A stretch of DNA of 64,000 bases from Sulfitobacter sp. W027 (GTDB lineage: Bacteria; Pseudomonadota; Alphaproteobacteria; Rhodobacterales; Rhodobacteraceae). How positions within the stretch are numbered: the stretch's first letter is position 1; every line of letters begins with the position of its first letter. A program made the translations under genes and the position numbers. Location: NCBI RefSeq assembly GCF_025143985.1, contig NZ_CP083565.1, positions 124,001 to 188,000 on the forward strand, in the 5' to 3' direction. Positions 54,468-63,191 of the stretch are shown piece after piece. The notes beneath the pieces were generated by a model that was not told the DNA's origin, ran no database searches, and was given only the letters and a program-made list of their open reading frames with translations.

Positions 54468-54902
54468 GTGATTTTTAAACACAAAAACAGAGCAGCAGCA
54501 GTCGCAGCCGACCTTGCCTATTCACCCGACGAAATTAACGCCGGGTTTGAATTCGCAGACCGCAAGAGCCGCAGAGTCAATCCACCCGGAAATTGGGATA
54601 GTGCCGGACGTTTTTATGCGGAAGAACGCAGCAGTTCCGTCGAAAACTGCTGCGCCCCGAGCCGAAATTTTCCATTTTCGGAGATGAAAACTGCGCGGAC
54701 GGCAGCACACTGTGCAGAAATAGCGGGGGTGGAGTCTGTCACGCATGTGCGCCGCATAGCCTTGGCCCTTGAAAAGTGCATTGACGGTGTATCAGAGCCA
54801 GCTCTGCGCAAACTGCTTACCCCGGGGGTTCAGAAACGAAAAGCAAATCGTTACCCACCCGAGGAACAGCACGGCAGTCGCACAAGCCCAGATTTCACTT
54901 GA
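54468..54902 (+). CDS. Orphan hypothetical protein
   Basis: A 144-residue frame starting at GTG 54468, with GGAG seven bases upstream. The first part has YSPDEINAGFEFADRKSRRV; the middle contains several cysteines (VENCCAPSR, AAHCAEI), and the end is basic. No family is recognised and no membrane segment is seen. The good ribosome binding site argues for a gene; unusual composition argues for recent transfer or decay. Confidence 0.45.
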   Translation: MIFKHKNRAAAVAADLAYSPDEINAGFEFADRKSRRVNPPGNWDSAGRFYAEERSSSVENCCAPSRNFPFSEMKTARTAAHCAEIAGVESVTHVRRIALALEKCIDGVSEPALRKLLTPGVQKRKANRYPPEEQHGSRTSPDFT

Positions 54903-55314
54903 GAACCGTATTTGACTGCGCGATGCAAAGCCGGGCACCAACAGGAAGCTGTCGTGCCCGGTCACGTAGTTAAAGAACGGATAGGAAGCGTTCACGTATT
55001 TGGGCGACTGGAGCCGAATGTAACTCACCGTGACTGCCCCCCCCCCTGACCGGCTTGGTCAAGCAGATCAAATGCAAGGCTTCGAGCTCAAAGGAATCAA
55101 TACGGATAAGTCGCGATCTTCTGGAAACGCTATACGCGCGGGCGGATCGAGACACCTCATGCATTCCAGGACGGTTTCCCGGTTACTGCCCCCACCGTAC
55201 CACCCTTACAATTCGTCGTCATCTTCCCCTAAAAAATATGGCTAGATTAGATGGCGCTTTCCAATGTTGAGTTGAACACAGCAGAAGACTAGGAGATTTG
55301 ACGCCAGCCCAGAC
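54903..55314. other. Intergenic region, nothing recognised
   Basis: About 410 bp without a supported gene. It contains a run of nine C at about 55037-55046. Confidence 0.3.
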
Positions 55315-55908
55315 TCACTTGTCAGTATAGAGATCAAGCGGAGATTGCGGAAAGCGGACCATGCCGCCTGGTGCTGTATCGAGCCTAGTAAATCCGTGTC
55401 GATTATAGAAGGCCTCGAGCTCACTCATGGCAAGGCCTTCTTCGCCAAACGGCTCGTGGTAAAGCTCAATACTCAGATCAGTTTCATCAACGGCCTCAAC
55501 TAAGGCTCGCAGAATTTTGTGGGCCATTCCCTTGCCGCGATACTGAGGCGCGACCCAAATTCCGCCGAGGACGAACCGTTTATTTTTCAGCGCGTGCTCA
55601 ATATAGGCCACATTGTCCTGTTCATTGCGGTAATAAGTTCGCACTGCGGTATCACCCGCGGCACCCTGTAATCCGGGAACATCGCGGATCCTGATGAGGA
55701 CCCGATCGTATTTCTGGCGCGCGCGGAGCTGTGAATGCGCGTAGTATTTCTCAAGCTCCGCAGTCAACTCTGGGTGCCGAGTTGCACAATAATCGCGTAG
55801 CCCGTGTTGCAGCGCGACAGCAACAAAAGCACGGAGTTCGCGATTTAGCCTGTTAACCTCAGCTTTGAGTGTCTCAACAGTTTCCGGTGTGGCCATCGCC
55901 TCTGCCAT
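55315..55908 (-). CDS. GNAT-family N-acetyltransferase, paralogue B
   Basis: A 197-residue protein closely related over its whole length to the gene at 13784-14407. The helix FVAVALQHGLRDYCATRHPE, the block YYRNEQDNVAYIEHALKNKR, the acetyl-CoA loop GIWVAPQYRGKGMAHKI and the C-terminal AFYNRHGF are shared. The paralogues differ mostly in the first 30 residues and the segment around 60-85. The substrate is unknown. Confidence 0.82.
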   Translation of the reverse strand: MAEAMATPETVETLKAEVNRLNRELRAFVAVALQHGLRDYCATRHPELTAELEKYYAHSQLRARQKYDRVLIRIRDVPGLQGAAGDTAVRTYYRNEQDNVAYIEHALKNKRFVLGGIWVAPQYRGKGMAHKILRALVEAVDETDLSIELYHEPFGEEGLAMSELEAFYNRHGFTRLDTAPGGMVRFPQSPLDLYTDK

Positions 55909-56365
55909 TCCTTTCGCTTTTCCCTCATACAGGTTTTTCGCTTAGACGCTTGAGATAGCCTGCTGCGGCAGATTGGCTACCAGTTCTTTTGAGCGTAGGG
56001 GGGCGAACTGTAGCTCGAATGATAACCTTGAAGAACATAGCATCTACTGAGCTATCAACCGACCTACGACAATTGTTTACAGCCGGTTTGGCAACAAAAG
56101 CATATAGTGAATAAATCCACACCACGCACAGTATCCATTTTCTGATCCTCCGTAGCCAATATGCAATATCGTTACCCCTTAGGCCTCCTAATTTTGTCAT
56201 ACCGATAGCTAAAATTGATATAATTCACAGGCCCAATGTATTATTCCTCGTGCTTTCATCATTCTTTAAACAGCTTCATGTATATCTGTTTGTGAGAGTT
56301 CCAGCAAAGAATACCGCAATTACTGGATACTTCTCATAAAAATTTTATTATGGAGAAAATTTTAT
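55909..56365. other. AT-rich gene-free stretch at the left border of the island
   Basis: A clear drop in GC content begins near 55950. No gene on either strand is supported. It leads into the 56366 gene with a TATGGAGAAAA-type ribosome binding site. It may mark an island border, although no att-like repeat was identified. Confidence 0.35.
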
Positions 56366-56986
56366 ATGACGACCTATCCAATTATAACAAGCCGTAAAGC
56401 CGACAATAAAATACTCAAACTCGAATTTGAAATCGAGCTGGGAGAAAAAGTACTGGCAGCGGCCCAAGAAAAAAAGCGCTGGCTGGATAATTGGCAACCC
56501 GAACATGTTGCGAACCTCCAGGCTGAATTAGAACAGAAAAAACTCGAAAAGCATCAGATCAACACGGCCGGTAGAGCGGAAATTGCGGCAGTTCTGAACC
56601 ATGTGAACGGAAAAGCCCGGGCCTGGACGATCTGCCCCGATAGGCTCATTAGCATCGCTCATGACTGCGAGAAATTGCTCGATACTCGCGGTATCAGGGT
56701 CAAGAATCGAGCTGGAACTTTGGTGCGATTTCGCCCGGCGGGAAAGTCTTCTGCACGTTCACAGATTGGCAGAAGCATCACGACCTATGTTGTTCTGCGC
56801 CGCGTGCGCGACGGCTGGCGATTGGTGCACGCTCAACGTGATTATTGCTTCATAAATCAACGGGCGTTTAGAGAAGTCATTGTGCGGCCCGCGGCACATG
56901 AAGATATAATCCGCCATGCTACACGGGGCTTCAGAGGCTGGGATGAGCCTCCAACAGACGCCCCATCCGAGCGCCCGACGGCATGA
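56366..56986 (+). CDS. Hypothetical protein with N-terminal coiled coil
   Basis: A 206-residue protein. Residues 12-70 are strongly helical and charged (LEFEIELGEKVLAAAQEKKR, then LQAELEQKKLEKHQINTAGR); the rest is mixed and basic (SITTYVVLRRVRDGWRLVHA). GGAG lies before the ATG. I do not recognise the family. It converges on the AAA-protease gene and could be an independent cargo gene of the island. Confidence 0.65.
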   Translation: MTTYPIITSRKADNKILKLEFEIELGEKVLAAAQEKKRWLDNWQPEHVANLQAELEQKKLEKHQINTAGRAEIAAVLNHVNGKARAWTICPDRLISIAHDCEKLLDTRGIRVKNRAGTLVRFRPAGKSSARSQIGRSITTYVVLRRVRDGWRLVHAQRDYCFINQRAFREVIVRPAAHEDIIRHATRGFRGWDEPPTDAPSERPTA

Positions 56987-57179
56987 GTGTTATGCCTACC
57001 TACATCAGAAGAGGCACGGTCGAAAAGCACCCCTCTCGTTGCGTTGGATCGGCCACCTTCGGGGCGCTCTCAAGGATCAGCCGGAGACGCGCCAAGTATC
57101 GGGTTGCACAGAGGAGACCCATAAATTGGTGGACGGCAGGAGCCCAAAGGGCTCCCGCCAGCCAGTCGGAAAGTTGCAA

Positions 57180-59456
57180 CTACGAGGTGTTATGCGGGCA
57201 TTCCGGCTGGAGTGTCGTGCCTACGGAACGCTGCGAAGGTAATAAATCTTTGGAAAGTTCATCCAAATCGCTTCTAGTCAACTCTCTTCTGCAAATCAGC
57301 TCAGCTGCGATCCGCTTCAGACCATTTAGGTGTTCCTTAAGCAAACTGCTGACAGCCAGTTCTGCATCCTGCAACGTCGCCTGGATCCGCCGTTGCGTCC
57401 TGATGGGGAGCCTGTCAAAATCCACTTGGCTCGCATCCCGCCAGATCAAGTCAGCGCCGCCGAACGACCAGTTCAAGTCCATCTCCAGCGCAAGCCTAGT
57501 TGCCTGCGCAAGGTCGCTAGCCGCCCCAAGCCCGGCTCCATTGGCCGCCTCGCCCAACACCAAAGTCTCGGCCGTGCGGCCTGCAAGACACATTTTGAGT
57601 TTGGCCTCTGCCAACCGAGGAGTGATCGTAGGCAGAGGAGCTGGCTCAACATGTCCACCCCGAGCCGTCATCCAGGCCCTCACCGGGGTCGGCAAGGGCG
57701 ACAGCAATGCCGCGAGAAGATGCCCTGCTTCGTGGATGGCAACACGGTGCATCAGGGCCGGTTCGAGAGGTGGCGCGACTTGGTCTACGGCCGCTTCCAG
57801 ATGTCGCTGGAGCAACCGCGTCCGATCCGTGCGCGCTCTGCCAAGCGCATCACGCGCAATTGCCTCGGCGGTGGCCCCGGGCTCGCCGAGGAGGCGGTCT
57901 GCAATTGGGCCCAAATTCAAATCAGAGCCATTCTCGACCTTCAATTTTGCGACGAGAATTGCAAGAAGTCCGGCGCGGTTTGGCAGTGGGATCTCCAGCT
58001 TCACATCGAACCTTCCACTGCGAATAACAGCCGGATCCACAATGTCGAGATGATTGGTCGCACCTACCAGGATCAGGCCCTCGACGTCTGCTGCACGATT
58101 GATTTGTTCCAGCAATCCATTGGTCACCCCGCGCAAGTACCCGTCGCTCTGCCCGCCAGAAGAGCGATCAGAAAAACTATCGATTTCATCGATAAACAGC
58201 ACCGCAGGTGCTTGTTGAGCTGCCCGATCGAAGGCCGCTGAAAGGGCTGCCAGCATATCGCCCTGATGCCCGTGTCGCTGGCAGTCGGAATATGATGTTG
58301 CAATAATCGGAATCCCGGCAGAACCAGCGAATGCATGCGCGAGCATCGTCTTTCCGGTGCCGGGGGGGCCATGGAACAACGCGCTCCGCGTCACTTCAGA
58401 CCACGCCGCCCTGCCCGCGCGCCAATCTTTCAGGTCTGCCAGCATTTGCTTTAAAGGTCTTACTGCACCCCCAAGTCCTTGCACGTCATTCAGAGTAACT
58501 GATGGCCCTTCCCTTTGCGCTGCTGTAATCTGTGCGAGCCGATCCGCAACCCGCAGCGTGGTGGCTTCTTCAAAAGCCGCAGCAATTTGCACCGGCTCTA
58601 ACCGCCGGAATGCTTCTGCATCTGGCAGCCGTTTCAGCAACTCATCATCAGCGAGCTGCCGGGTATTGCTATGTGTGCAACGCAGTGTCTCCACAATTAC
58701 TGCGGGAGAAATTCCCCCCCATCGAAATTCCTGGTGAACAAGGCTTTCTTGCTCTGCTGACAGCTGGTTTTTCGCGCTACAGATCGCCAAAACGGGGACA
58801 TGCCGCATGAGACTTTTATCGATCGCTTGCCGGAATTTCGGAACCGATCGTTTTTGCTCCGACGCCACGATGCTTGAGCCGCTTTCGTAAACATGGTGGG
58901 CCGCCTGCTGAGCCGATGGACAGGGCGGCCTCCTTTGCCAGTGCGTCAGAACTTCGGAAGCAATGCTTTCAAGCTGTGACCGCATCTTGTCCGATGGACA
59001 GAGGATTAAGGTAAGGCCCCCCGGTCGAAAAATCTGTGCCAGCGCCTGTTCGTCTTTGATCATGGCGCACATCAAAATTGTGACGAGAACGGCGGCAGGC
59101 TGAGGTTTGATCTCCCAGAGCGGTGAAACCTCCAAGTCAGTACATGCCCATGGGTCTTCCCCGTCTGCCAAATACCGCTCGATTTCAGCAGTGGTCATGC
59201 TTTCTGCCGCAGGGGGCCCCTCGAAACCACCCGGGTTGCGACCCACATCGTCTTGAAAAATTTGGCGCACGGGCGGGTGCAATAGATCGACGGATGCTTC
59301 TCCGTCAGCTTCCTCGTCACCATATTCATAAAAACGTTCGGCGTTTGATCTCCACTCAGACAGAGCGCTCTCGCGCAGCGCGGTGAGAGTCGAGCGCGCC
59401 AGTTCGGCAGAAAATTTGCTCGGGAACAGTGGCGATTGGCTTAAAACTTCAGTCAT
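57180..59456 (-). CDS. AAA+ ATPase fused to an FtsH-type (M41) zinc protease, no clear membrane anchor
   Basis: A 758-residue protein. Residues 1-320 form a divergent N-terminal region with no family recognised and no FtsH-like pair of membrane helices. An AAA+ module follows: Walker A GPPGTGKT (363-370), Walker B VLFIDEID (419-426), and second region of homology VGATNHLDIVDPAVIRSGRF. The C-terminal M41 domain has the zinc motif HEAGH (575-579) and the third ligand in GAASDLAQAT (D648). All catalytic residues are present, so an ATP-driven soluble protease is expected. The start follows GAGAGGGGG; it is the last gene of an operon with a nuclease 15 bp upstream. Confidence 0.88.
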   Translation of the reverse strand: MTEVLSQSPLFPSKFSAELARSTLTALRESALSEWRSNAERFYEYGDEEADGEASVDLLHPPVRQIFQDDVGRNPGGFEGPPAAESMTTAEIERYLADGEDPWACTDLEVSPLWEIKPQPAAVLVTILMCAMIKDEQALAQIFRPGGLTLILCPSDKMRSQLESIASEVLTHWQRRPPCPSAQQAAHHVYESGSSIVASEQKRSVPKFRQAIDKSLMRHVPVLAICSAKNQLSAEQESLVHQEFRWGGISPAVIVETLRCTHSNTRQLADDELLKRLPDAEAFRRLEPVQIAAAFEEATTLRVADRLAQITAAQREGPSVTLNDVQGLGGAVRPLKQMLADLKDWRAGRAAWSEVTRSALFHGPPGTGKTMLAHAFAGSAGIPIIATSYSDCQRHGHQGDMLAALSAAFDRAAQQAPAVLFIDEIDSFSDRSSGGQSDGYLRGVTNGLLEQINRAADVEGLILVGATNHLDIVDPAVIRSGRFDVKLEIPLPNRAGLLAILVAKLKVENGSDLNLGPIADRLLGEPGATAEAIARDALGRARTDRTRLLQRHLEAAVDQVAPPLEPALMHRVAIHEAGHLLAALLSPLPTPVRAWMTARGGHVEPAPLPTITPRLAEAKLKMCLAGRTAETLVLGEAANGAGLGAASDLAQATRLALEMDLNWSFGGADLIWRDASQVDFDRLPIRTQRRIQATLQDAELAVSSLLKEHLNGLKRIAAELICRRELTRSDLDELSKDLLPSQRSVGTTLQPECPHNTS

Positions 59457-59471
59457 ATTCTGCGCCCCCTC

Positions 59472-60029
59472 TCAATAACAAAACGGCATTGGGCCTGTGG
59501 GAGCTGGGGCCATCTGGTCTACTCCAACTTCGCTCAAAGCAGCTTCAAAACTCGCGCCCGGCCGTCGCCTCAACTTCTCAACTTCCTCGACACCAATGGT
59601 CTGCGATCGTCGGCGATCCGCGGTAAACTTCACCACGTTTTCAGATAAGCAGACGAGCGCTAACAGATCATAGTCATTCTGCGAATACCGGCGCACACCA
59701 GCTGGCGATCGATGGTATCCATGAGAAATGTTGAAATTGAAGCAGTTCGCGCGCGGTCTTATCGCTGTTTTGACCTGAACACGAAGGACCCCTTGCGTGA
59801 GGAATACGACGCAATCGAAAGGCGCATGCTCTGCAACGTTTACACTTTGCAGACCGAGGCTCAGAAGGACGCTTTCAACGAGCAGCTCGCCTGCGCGGCC
59901 AAACTGCTTGCCATGATAGCGCAGGGTCTCTGCATCGAGTTTTGGAAACTGAAGCAGGTCGTGATGGGGCTCGGACGAAGGGGCGTGAAACACCTCCTCG
60001 AACCCAACCAATGTCGGTTGATGTGTCAT
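59472..60029 (-). CDS. PD-(D/E)XK-type nuclease
   Basis: A 185-residue protein with the arrangement of small PD-(D/E)XK endonucleases: GRAGELLVESVLLSLG (E48/E52), APFDCVVF (D72) and LRVQVKTA (Q85-x-K87), followed by YSQNDYDLLALV. The Q-x-K form of the catalytic motif is common in the homing-endonuclease/Holliday-like branch. I start at ATG 60029 because AAAGGAT precedes it by six bases. It lies immediately upstream of the AAA-protease gene on the same strand and is almost certainly cotranscribed. It may be the effector or the target of the protease. Confidence 0.75.
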   Translation of the reverse strand: MTHQPTLVGFEEVFHAPSSEPHHDLLQFPKLDAETLRYHGKQFGRAGELLVESVLLSLGLQSVNVAEHAPFDCVVFLTQGVLRVQVKTAIRPRANCFNFNISHGYHRSPAGVRRYSQNDYDLLALVCLSENVVKFTADRRRSQTIGVEEVEKLRRRPGASFEAALSEVGVDQMAPAPTGPMPFCY

Positions 60030-60115
60030 TTTTTTATCCTTTAGTGGCAATAGATCACCCGCCCGGCCGCCGCTGCGGCGCCGGTCAGGGACTTAAACTT
60101 GAGAAGGGTGAAGGC

Positions 60116-60598
60116 TTATGCCTCTGGCGTGAGACCGAGATCGGCTTCCGGCGGCTCTTGGCCCTCCACCTCTGCGCGGTCGGCCATCTGCTCCAAGCTG
60201 AGACCTGCTTCCTCAAGCATAAAATGAATGCGAGGCTCCGCAGGTTTCTGCATAATTTTTGCGAGTTTAATGCGTGCCGCCTCAAGTTCGGCTGGCGATC
60301 CGGCGCGAATGGCGCGGTGGATCACCCCCGCGGCGCGACACAGCAGACGATCGTCGGGCCTGCATGTCCGGAAGGTCGCCAGCAGGGTGGCATCTTCTGC
60401 CAAGCCTGCCCAGACCGCCTCCGCCTCGCTGCGCCAATCGAACCCCTCCGGCCAGTCAGAATCGTCAAAAAAGACTTCTTCATCGAGCGTCGACTGCAAG
60501 TTACTGACCAAGCGCTCGAACATGAGAGAGTGTGGGGAAGTCGCAAAACTTTCGCCTGTCGCTCGTTCAATCGGATCGTTAAAATAGTCTTTAGGCAT
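60116..60598 (-). CDS. Acidic protein of unknown function, first gene of the nuclease/protease operon
   Basis: A 160-residue, strongly acidic, mostly helical protein (EEVFFDDSDWPEGFDWRSEA near residue 40; IHFMLEEAGLSLEQMADRAE near the end). AGGAGATCATT precedes the ATG. No domain is recognised. Its acidity and position next to a nuclease would fit an inhibitor or adaptor, but that is speculation. Confidence 0.7.
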   Translation of the reverse strand: MPKDYFNDPIERATGESFATSPHSLMFERLVSNLQSTLDEEVFFDDSDWPEGFDWRSEAEAVWAGLAEDATLLATFRTCRPDDRLLCRAAGVIHRAIRAGSPAELEAARIKLAKIMQKPAEPRIHFMLEEAGLSLEQMADRAEVEGQEPPEADLGLTPEA

Positions 60599-60671
60599 AA
60601 TGATCTCCTAATTAGATCGTTGTGATTAGAGCGGGGTGAGGGCTGCAACCCTTGCCTCGCTTGCTTTATTA

Positions 60672-60687
60672 TGATACCATTATATCA
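60672..60687. promoter_or_regulatory. Inverted repeat TGATA-N6-TATCA between divergent operons
   Basis: A perfect 5-bp inverted repeat with a 6-base spacer lies in the AT-rich gap between the operon at 60598 (minus) and the ribbon-helix-helix gene at 60723 (plus). It is a plausible operator for that protein. Confidence 0.45.
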
Positions 60688-60722
60688 ATAAGTCAACTCT
60701 TAATTCGAGGAACTATTGCAAA

Positions 60723-60899
60723 ATGGTAAAAAAAGGCCGCCCTCCTGTCGATTCCAGTGGAATTATGCTCAGGCTTCATAGCGATATCATAAAAAAAATA
60801 GACGCCTTTAGGAAAGAAGAGGACGATTTGCCAACCCGCCCCGAAATGATCCGCCGAATGATAAAAGATTGGATCGAAGATAAAGAAAATATGAAATAG
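60723..60899 (+). CDS. Ribbon-helix-helix (CopG-like) DNA-binding protein
   Basis: A 58-residue protein: MVKKGRPPVDSSGIMLRLHS (basic arm and beta-strand), then IIKKIDAFRKEED and RPEMIRRMIKDWIED (two helices). The pattern is that of MetJ/Arc/CopG-type dimers, often repressors of toxin, defence or conjugation genes. It is divergent from the acidic-protein/nuclease/protease operon and next to an inverted repeat, so it probably represses both. It uses A-rich codons unlike the chromosome-like parts of the window. Confidence 0.75.
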   Translation: MVKKGRPPVDSSGIMLRLHSDIIKKIDAFRKEEDDLPTRPEMIRRMIKDWIEDKENMK

Positions 60900-61027
60900 A
60901 AATATGATTACGCAAAAATATGAAAACATTTGACGCAGGTCTCTCCGCACCCAAATCCTGATTAAAAATCTAGAACACCGTGGTAAGTAGGCAGCATGCA
61001 AGTCTCCTACTGGGATGCTGCCTCCGA

Positions 61028-62431
61028 TTAATTTGCCCCCAAGTCCGATCCCAAATTATAAAAGGGCCCCGGCTTTCGACCGCGGATGGGACTGCTTGCG
61101 GTCACCCGGAGGATTTGCTGACTTCGGACGGATCGCCGTTTTCGGCTACGATTTGACCTGCCGTAATGTCTCAGCGTCCGTGTACTTTGCTGGCCGAGAC
61201 ACGCAGCGATGGTTTCATCCGAAATCTTTTCATCCGACTTCATGTCTGCTGCGAGCGCATGTCGGAAAACATACGGCGTCACATTTTTCCTTTGCTTTGG
61301 AAAAGCGCGCGCGCCGAGTCTCGTCATCAGCTTACCAAGACTTACGGTCAGCCGACGCTCCTGTTCTGCAACTGAGAGCCAAATCCCGGAAGGTGAACGG
61401 GGAGTTGTCTTCTCGCTGATCTGCAGACGCGCGCTGCCAGACCGCGCAATATGGTCTCGCAGCCAGATCGCCTCCGGGCTCTGGCAGATCATCTCGATGC
61501 TGCGTAGTGCTTGCCCCTTTCCTTCTATCTCCGGCGTCAGTTCCCGAGCCGTCTTGGCGCCCTTGATCGCGAATGTCAGAGTGCTTTCGCCATTCGCCTC
61601 TCCGAGCTCAACGGTAACCCCAAGCTTTTCCGAAAGTTCAACAGGTCGGCAGCCGGTCAGCATCAAGGTCGCAATAATCACGCAGCGCTCTGCGCTAACA
61701 TAGTCATCTGTCAGAGCCGTTTTCCAAAAATGGTCACGCCAACTGTAGGTCCCACTCTTTTTGCGCTTGTTGTCTTCATGCCGGTTAAGCGCCCGCAGAG
61801 CGACGATTCCAGGTGCTGGCTTTTTCTTCGGATTTGCTTCTTCTTTGGGCTGCCTGCTGCGTAGCGCGCGGTGCTCTGGGTCGGGGGGCATAGCAATTAG
61901 AAAGGCTACTGCCTCCGCCAATCGATTGCGCTCTGTTTCGCTGAGTGTTTCGCCCGCCGCCCTCATCCGCGCCATGGCTTCCGCATCGACCGTTCCGTTG
62001 ATCTGCTTTATCAATGATGAGCGGGCGGGTCCCGCCTTCGTAAGCGTGAGGACCTCTTTCCAAAAGACGGGCGCGTGCTCAGCAATCACTTGCCCGGCCA
62101 TGCGAACAAGAGCGGATCTGCTGGCTTGCCGTGTATTGACGCTTGCCCATCCCTGGGTGCGGTCTTTCTTCAAAAAAGCTTCAAAGGGATCATTATTCCG
62201 GTTGGAGCGGGCGAGGGCTGCCACGCGCTGTTCATATTTCTGCCAGGTGCCCGACGCGACCAAAGCTTCCGGCGTATAGAGCAGGTCGGCCTCCCGGGCA
62301 TGGGTATAGGCAATCAAACTGTTGGCGAAAAAGGCCTCGACCGCCATAGCCTCATCAAGCAATTGATCGGCCGCGGCAGTCCGTTTGTGAAGGTTGTCAT
62401 AAGAAGAACCTAGAGGGAGCTGTTCAGTCAT
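61028..62431 (-). CDS. Tyrosine-recombinase-like protein
   Basis: A 467-residue protein with a C-terminal phage-integrase-type catalytic domain (about 235-425). Box I arginine R262 is in TGCRPVEL, a beta-hairpin Lys in IKGAK (290), R390 in YVFRHALAAD, and the nucleophile Y423 in RHYG. Two normally histidine positions differ: H-x-x-R is Y387-x-x-R390, and LGH is LGQ (Q413). The first 230 residues are an unusual, long N-terminal region. Its start overlaps the stop of the 79-residue gene upstream (ATGA), so it is the third gene of an operon. It could mobilise the island. Confidence 0.78.
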   Translation of the reverse strand: MTEQLPLGSSYDNLHKRTAAADQLLDEAMAVEAFFANSLIAYTHAREADLLYTPEALVASGTWQKYEQRVAALARSNRNNDPFEAFLKKDRTQGWASVNTRQASRSALVRMAGQVIAEHAPVFWKEVLTLTKAGPARSSLIKQINGTVDAEAMARMRAAGETLSETERNRLAEAVAFLIAMPPDPEHRALRSRQPKEEANPKKKPAPGIVALRALNRHEDNKRKKSGTYSWRDHFWKTALTDDYVSAERCVIIATLMLTGCRPVELSEKLGVTVELGEANGESTLTFAIKGAKTARELTPEIEGKGQALRSIEMICQSPEAIWLRDHIARSGSARLQISEKTTPRSPSGIWLSVAEQERRLTVSLGKLMTRLGARAFPKQRKNVTPYVFRHALAADMKSDEKISDETIAACLGQQSTRTLRHYGRSNRSRKRRSVRSQQILRVTASSPIRGRKPGPFYNLGSDLGAN

Positions 62432-62667
62432 GACAAGACCTCTGAACGGTCTAAGGTTGCATCCCTTATTCGCGGATCAGACCACTCTATTCCCTTAATC
62501 GAAGTGGCGCCCTCACAATAGCTTTGGGCATTCCGTGCATAGTGTTCACTCTTAAACGCAGAGTGAGGATCGTTAATGTAACTCAAGATCGGATCACTGA
62601 ACCCGACGTGGTGGCTCGTCCGGAAAGGCGATAAAAGGCTCGAAGAAATGCAAAAGTAAACTGCCAT
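62428..62667 (-). CDS. Small protein in the recombinase operon
   Basis: A 79-residue protein starting MAVYFCISSSLL and ending SDPRIRDATLDRSEVLS. No domain is recognised. It is joined to the gene upstream (stop codon one base before its ATG) and to the recombinase gene downstream (ATGA overlap), so the three are translationally coupled. Accessory roles in recombination are possible. Confidence 0.6.
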   Translation of the reverse strand: MAVYFCISSSLLSPFRTSHHVGFSDPILSYINDPHSAFKSEHYARNAQSYCEGATSIKGIEWSDPRIRDATLDRSEVLS

Positions 62668-62668
62668 G

Positions 62669-63118
62669 TCAGCAACCCTCCTGACGGCGTATCTCCAGGA
62701 CGCATACCCATGCGGGGCCGCCCTCCGACGCAAAGGGCAATACACTGAGGCGGAAGATAGCCACCTGAAAGTCAATGCGGCCGACAAAATGAGGGACCTT
62801 CCCGTCATTGGGATGGAAAGGCCTTAACTCCATCCTGAGCGGCTTTAATAGAAAAGAAAGGCCGTGAATTGCGGCCGTGATCCGGTTAGAATCACGGGAG
62901 GATCGGTGCGGTGTCAGGCAGCCAGAAATTCTGATCTCGAGCTTCCGCCTGAGGCCATCAAGCAAAAGGTCACATATATACGCTTCGCCTACGCTGCTAT
63001 CTCTTGCTTTCAAAACGCCGGCATAGGCATCACGCCGCAAGCCCTGCAAAATCAGAGCTGCGCTTTCTCGTTTCAGCGCACCAAAGGGCGGTTCATTGGT
63101 TATTAATAAGGTGTCCAT
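62669..63118 (-). CDS. Hypothetical protein, first gene of the recombinase operon
   Basis: A 149-residue protein with a helical start (ALKRESAALILQGLRRDAYA) and a beta-rich end (VGRIDFQVAIFRLSVLPFAS). GGAG lies eleven bases before the ATG. The family is unknown. It is followed after one base by the 79-residue gene and then by the recombinase. Confidence 0.6.
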   Translation of the reverse strand: MDTLLITNEPPFGALKRESAALILQGLRRDAYAGVLKARDSSVGEAYICDLLLDGLRRKLEIRISGCLTPHRSSRDSNRITAAIHGLSFLLKPLRMELRPFHPNDGKVPHFVGRIDFQVAIFRLSVLPFASEGGPAWVCVLEIRRQEGC

Positions 63119-63191
63119 TGTTCAATCTCCATCCAATCTTGGAGATTGTGCAACGTGGTTAAGAACGAGTGAATGAAAGCGAGCCCGCCTC

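Noticed and set aside
56983..58053. Plus-strand frame of 356 codons
   Set aside because: Mostly antisense to the M41 protease domain; the non-overlapping beginning has no recognisable domain.
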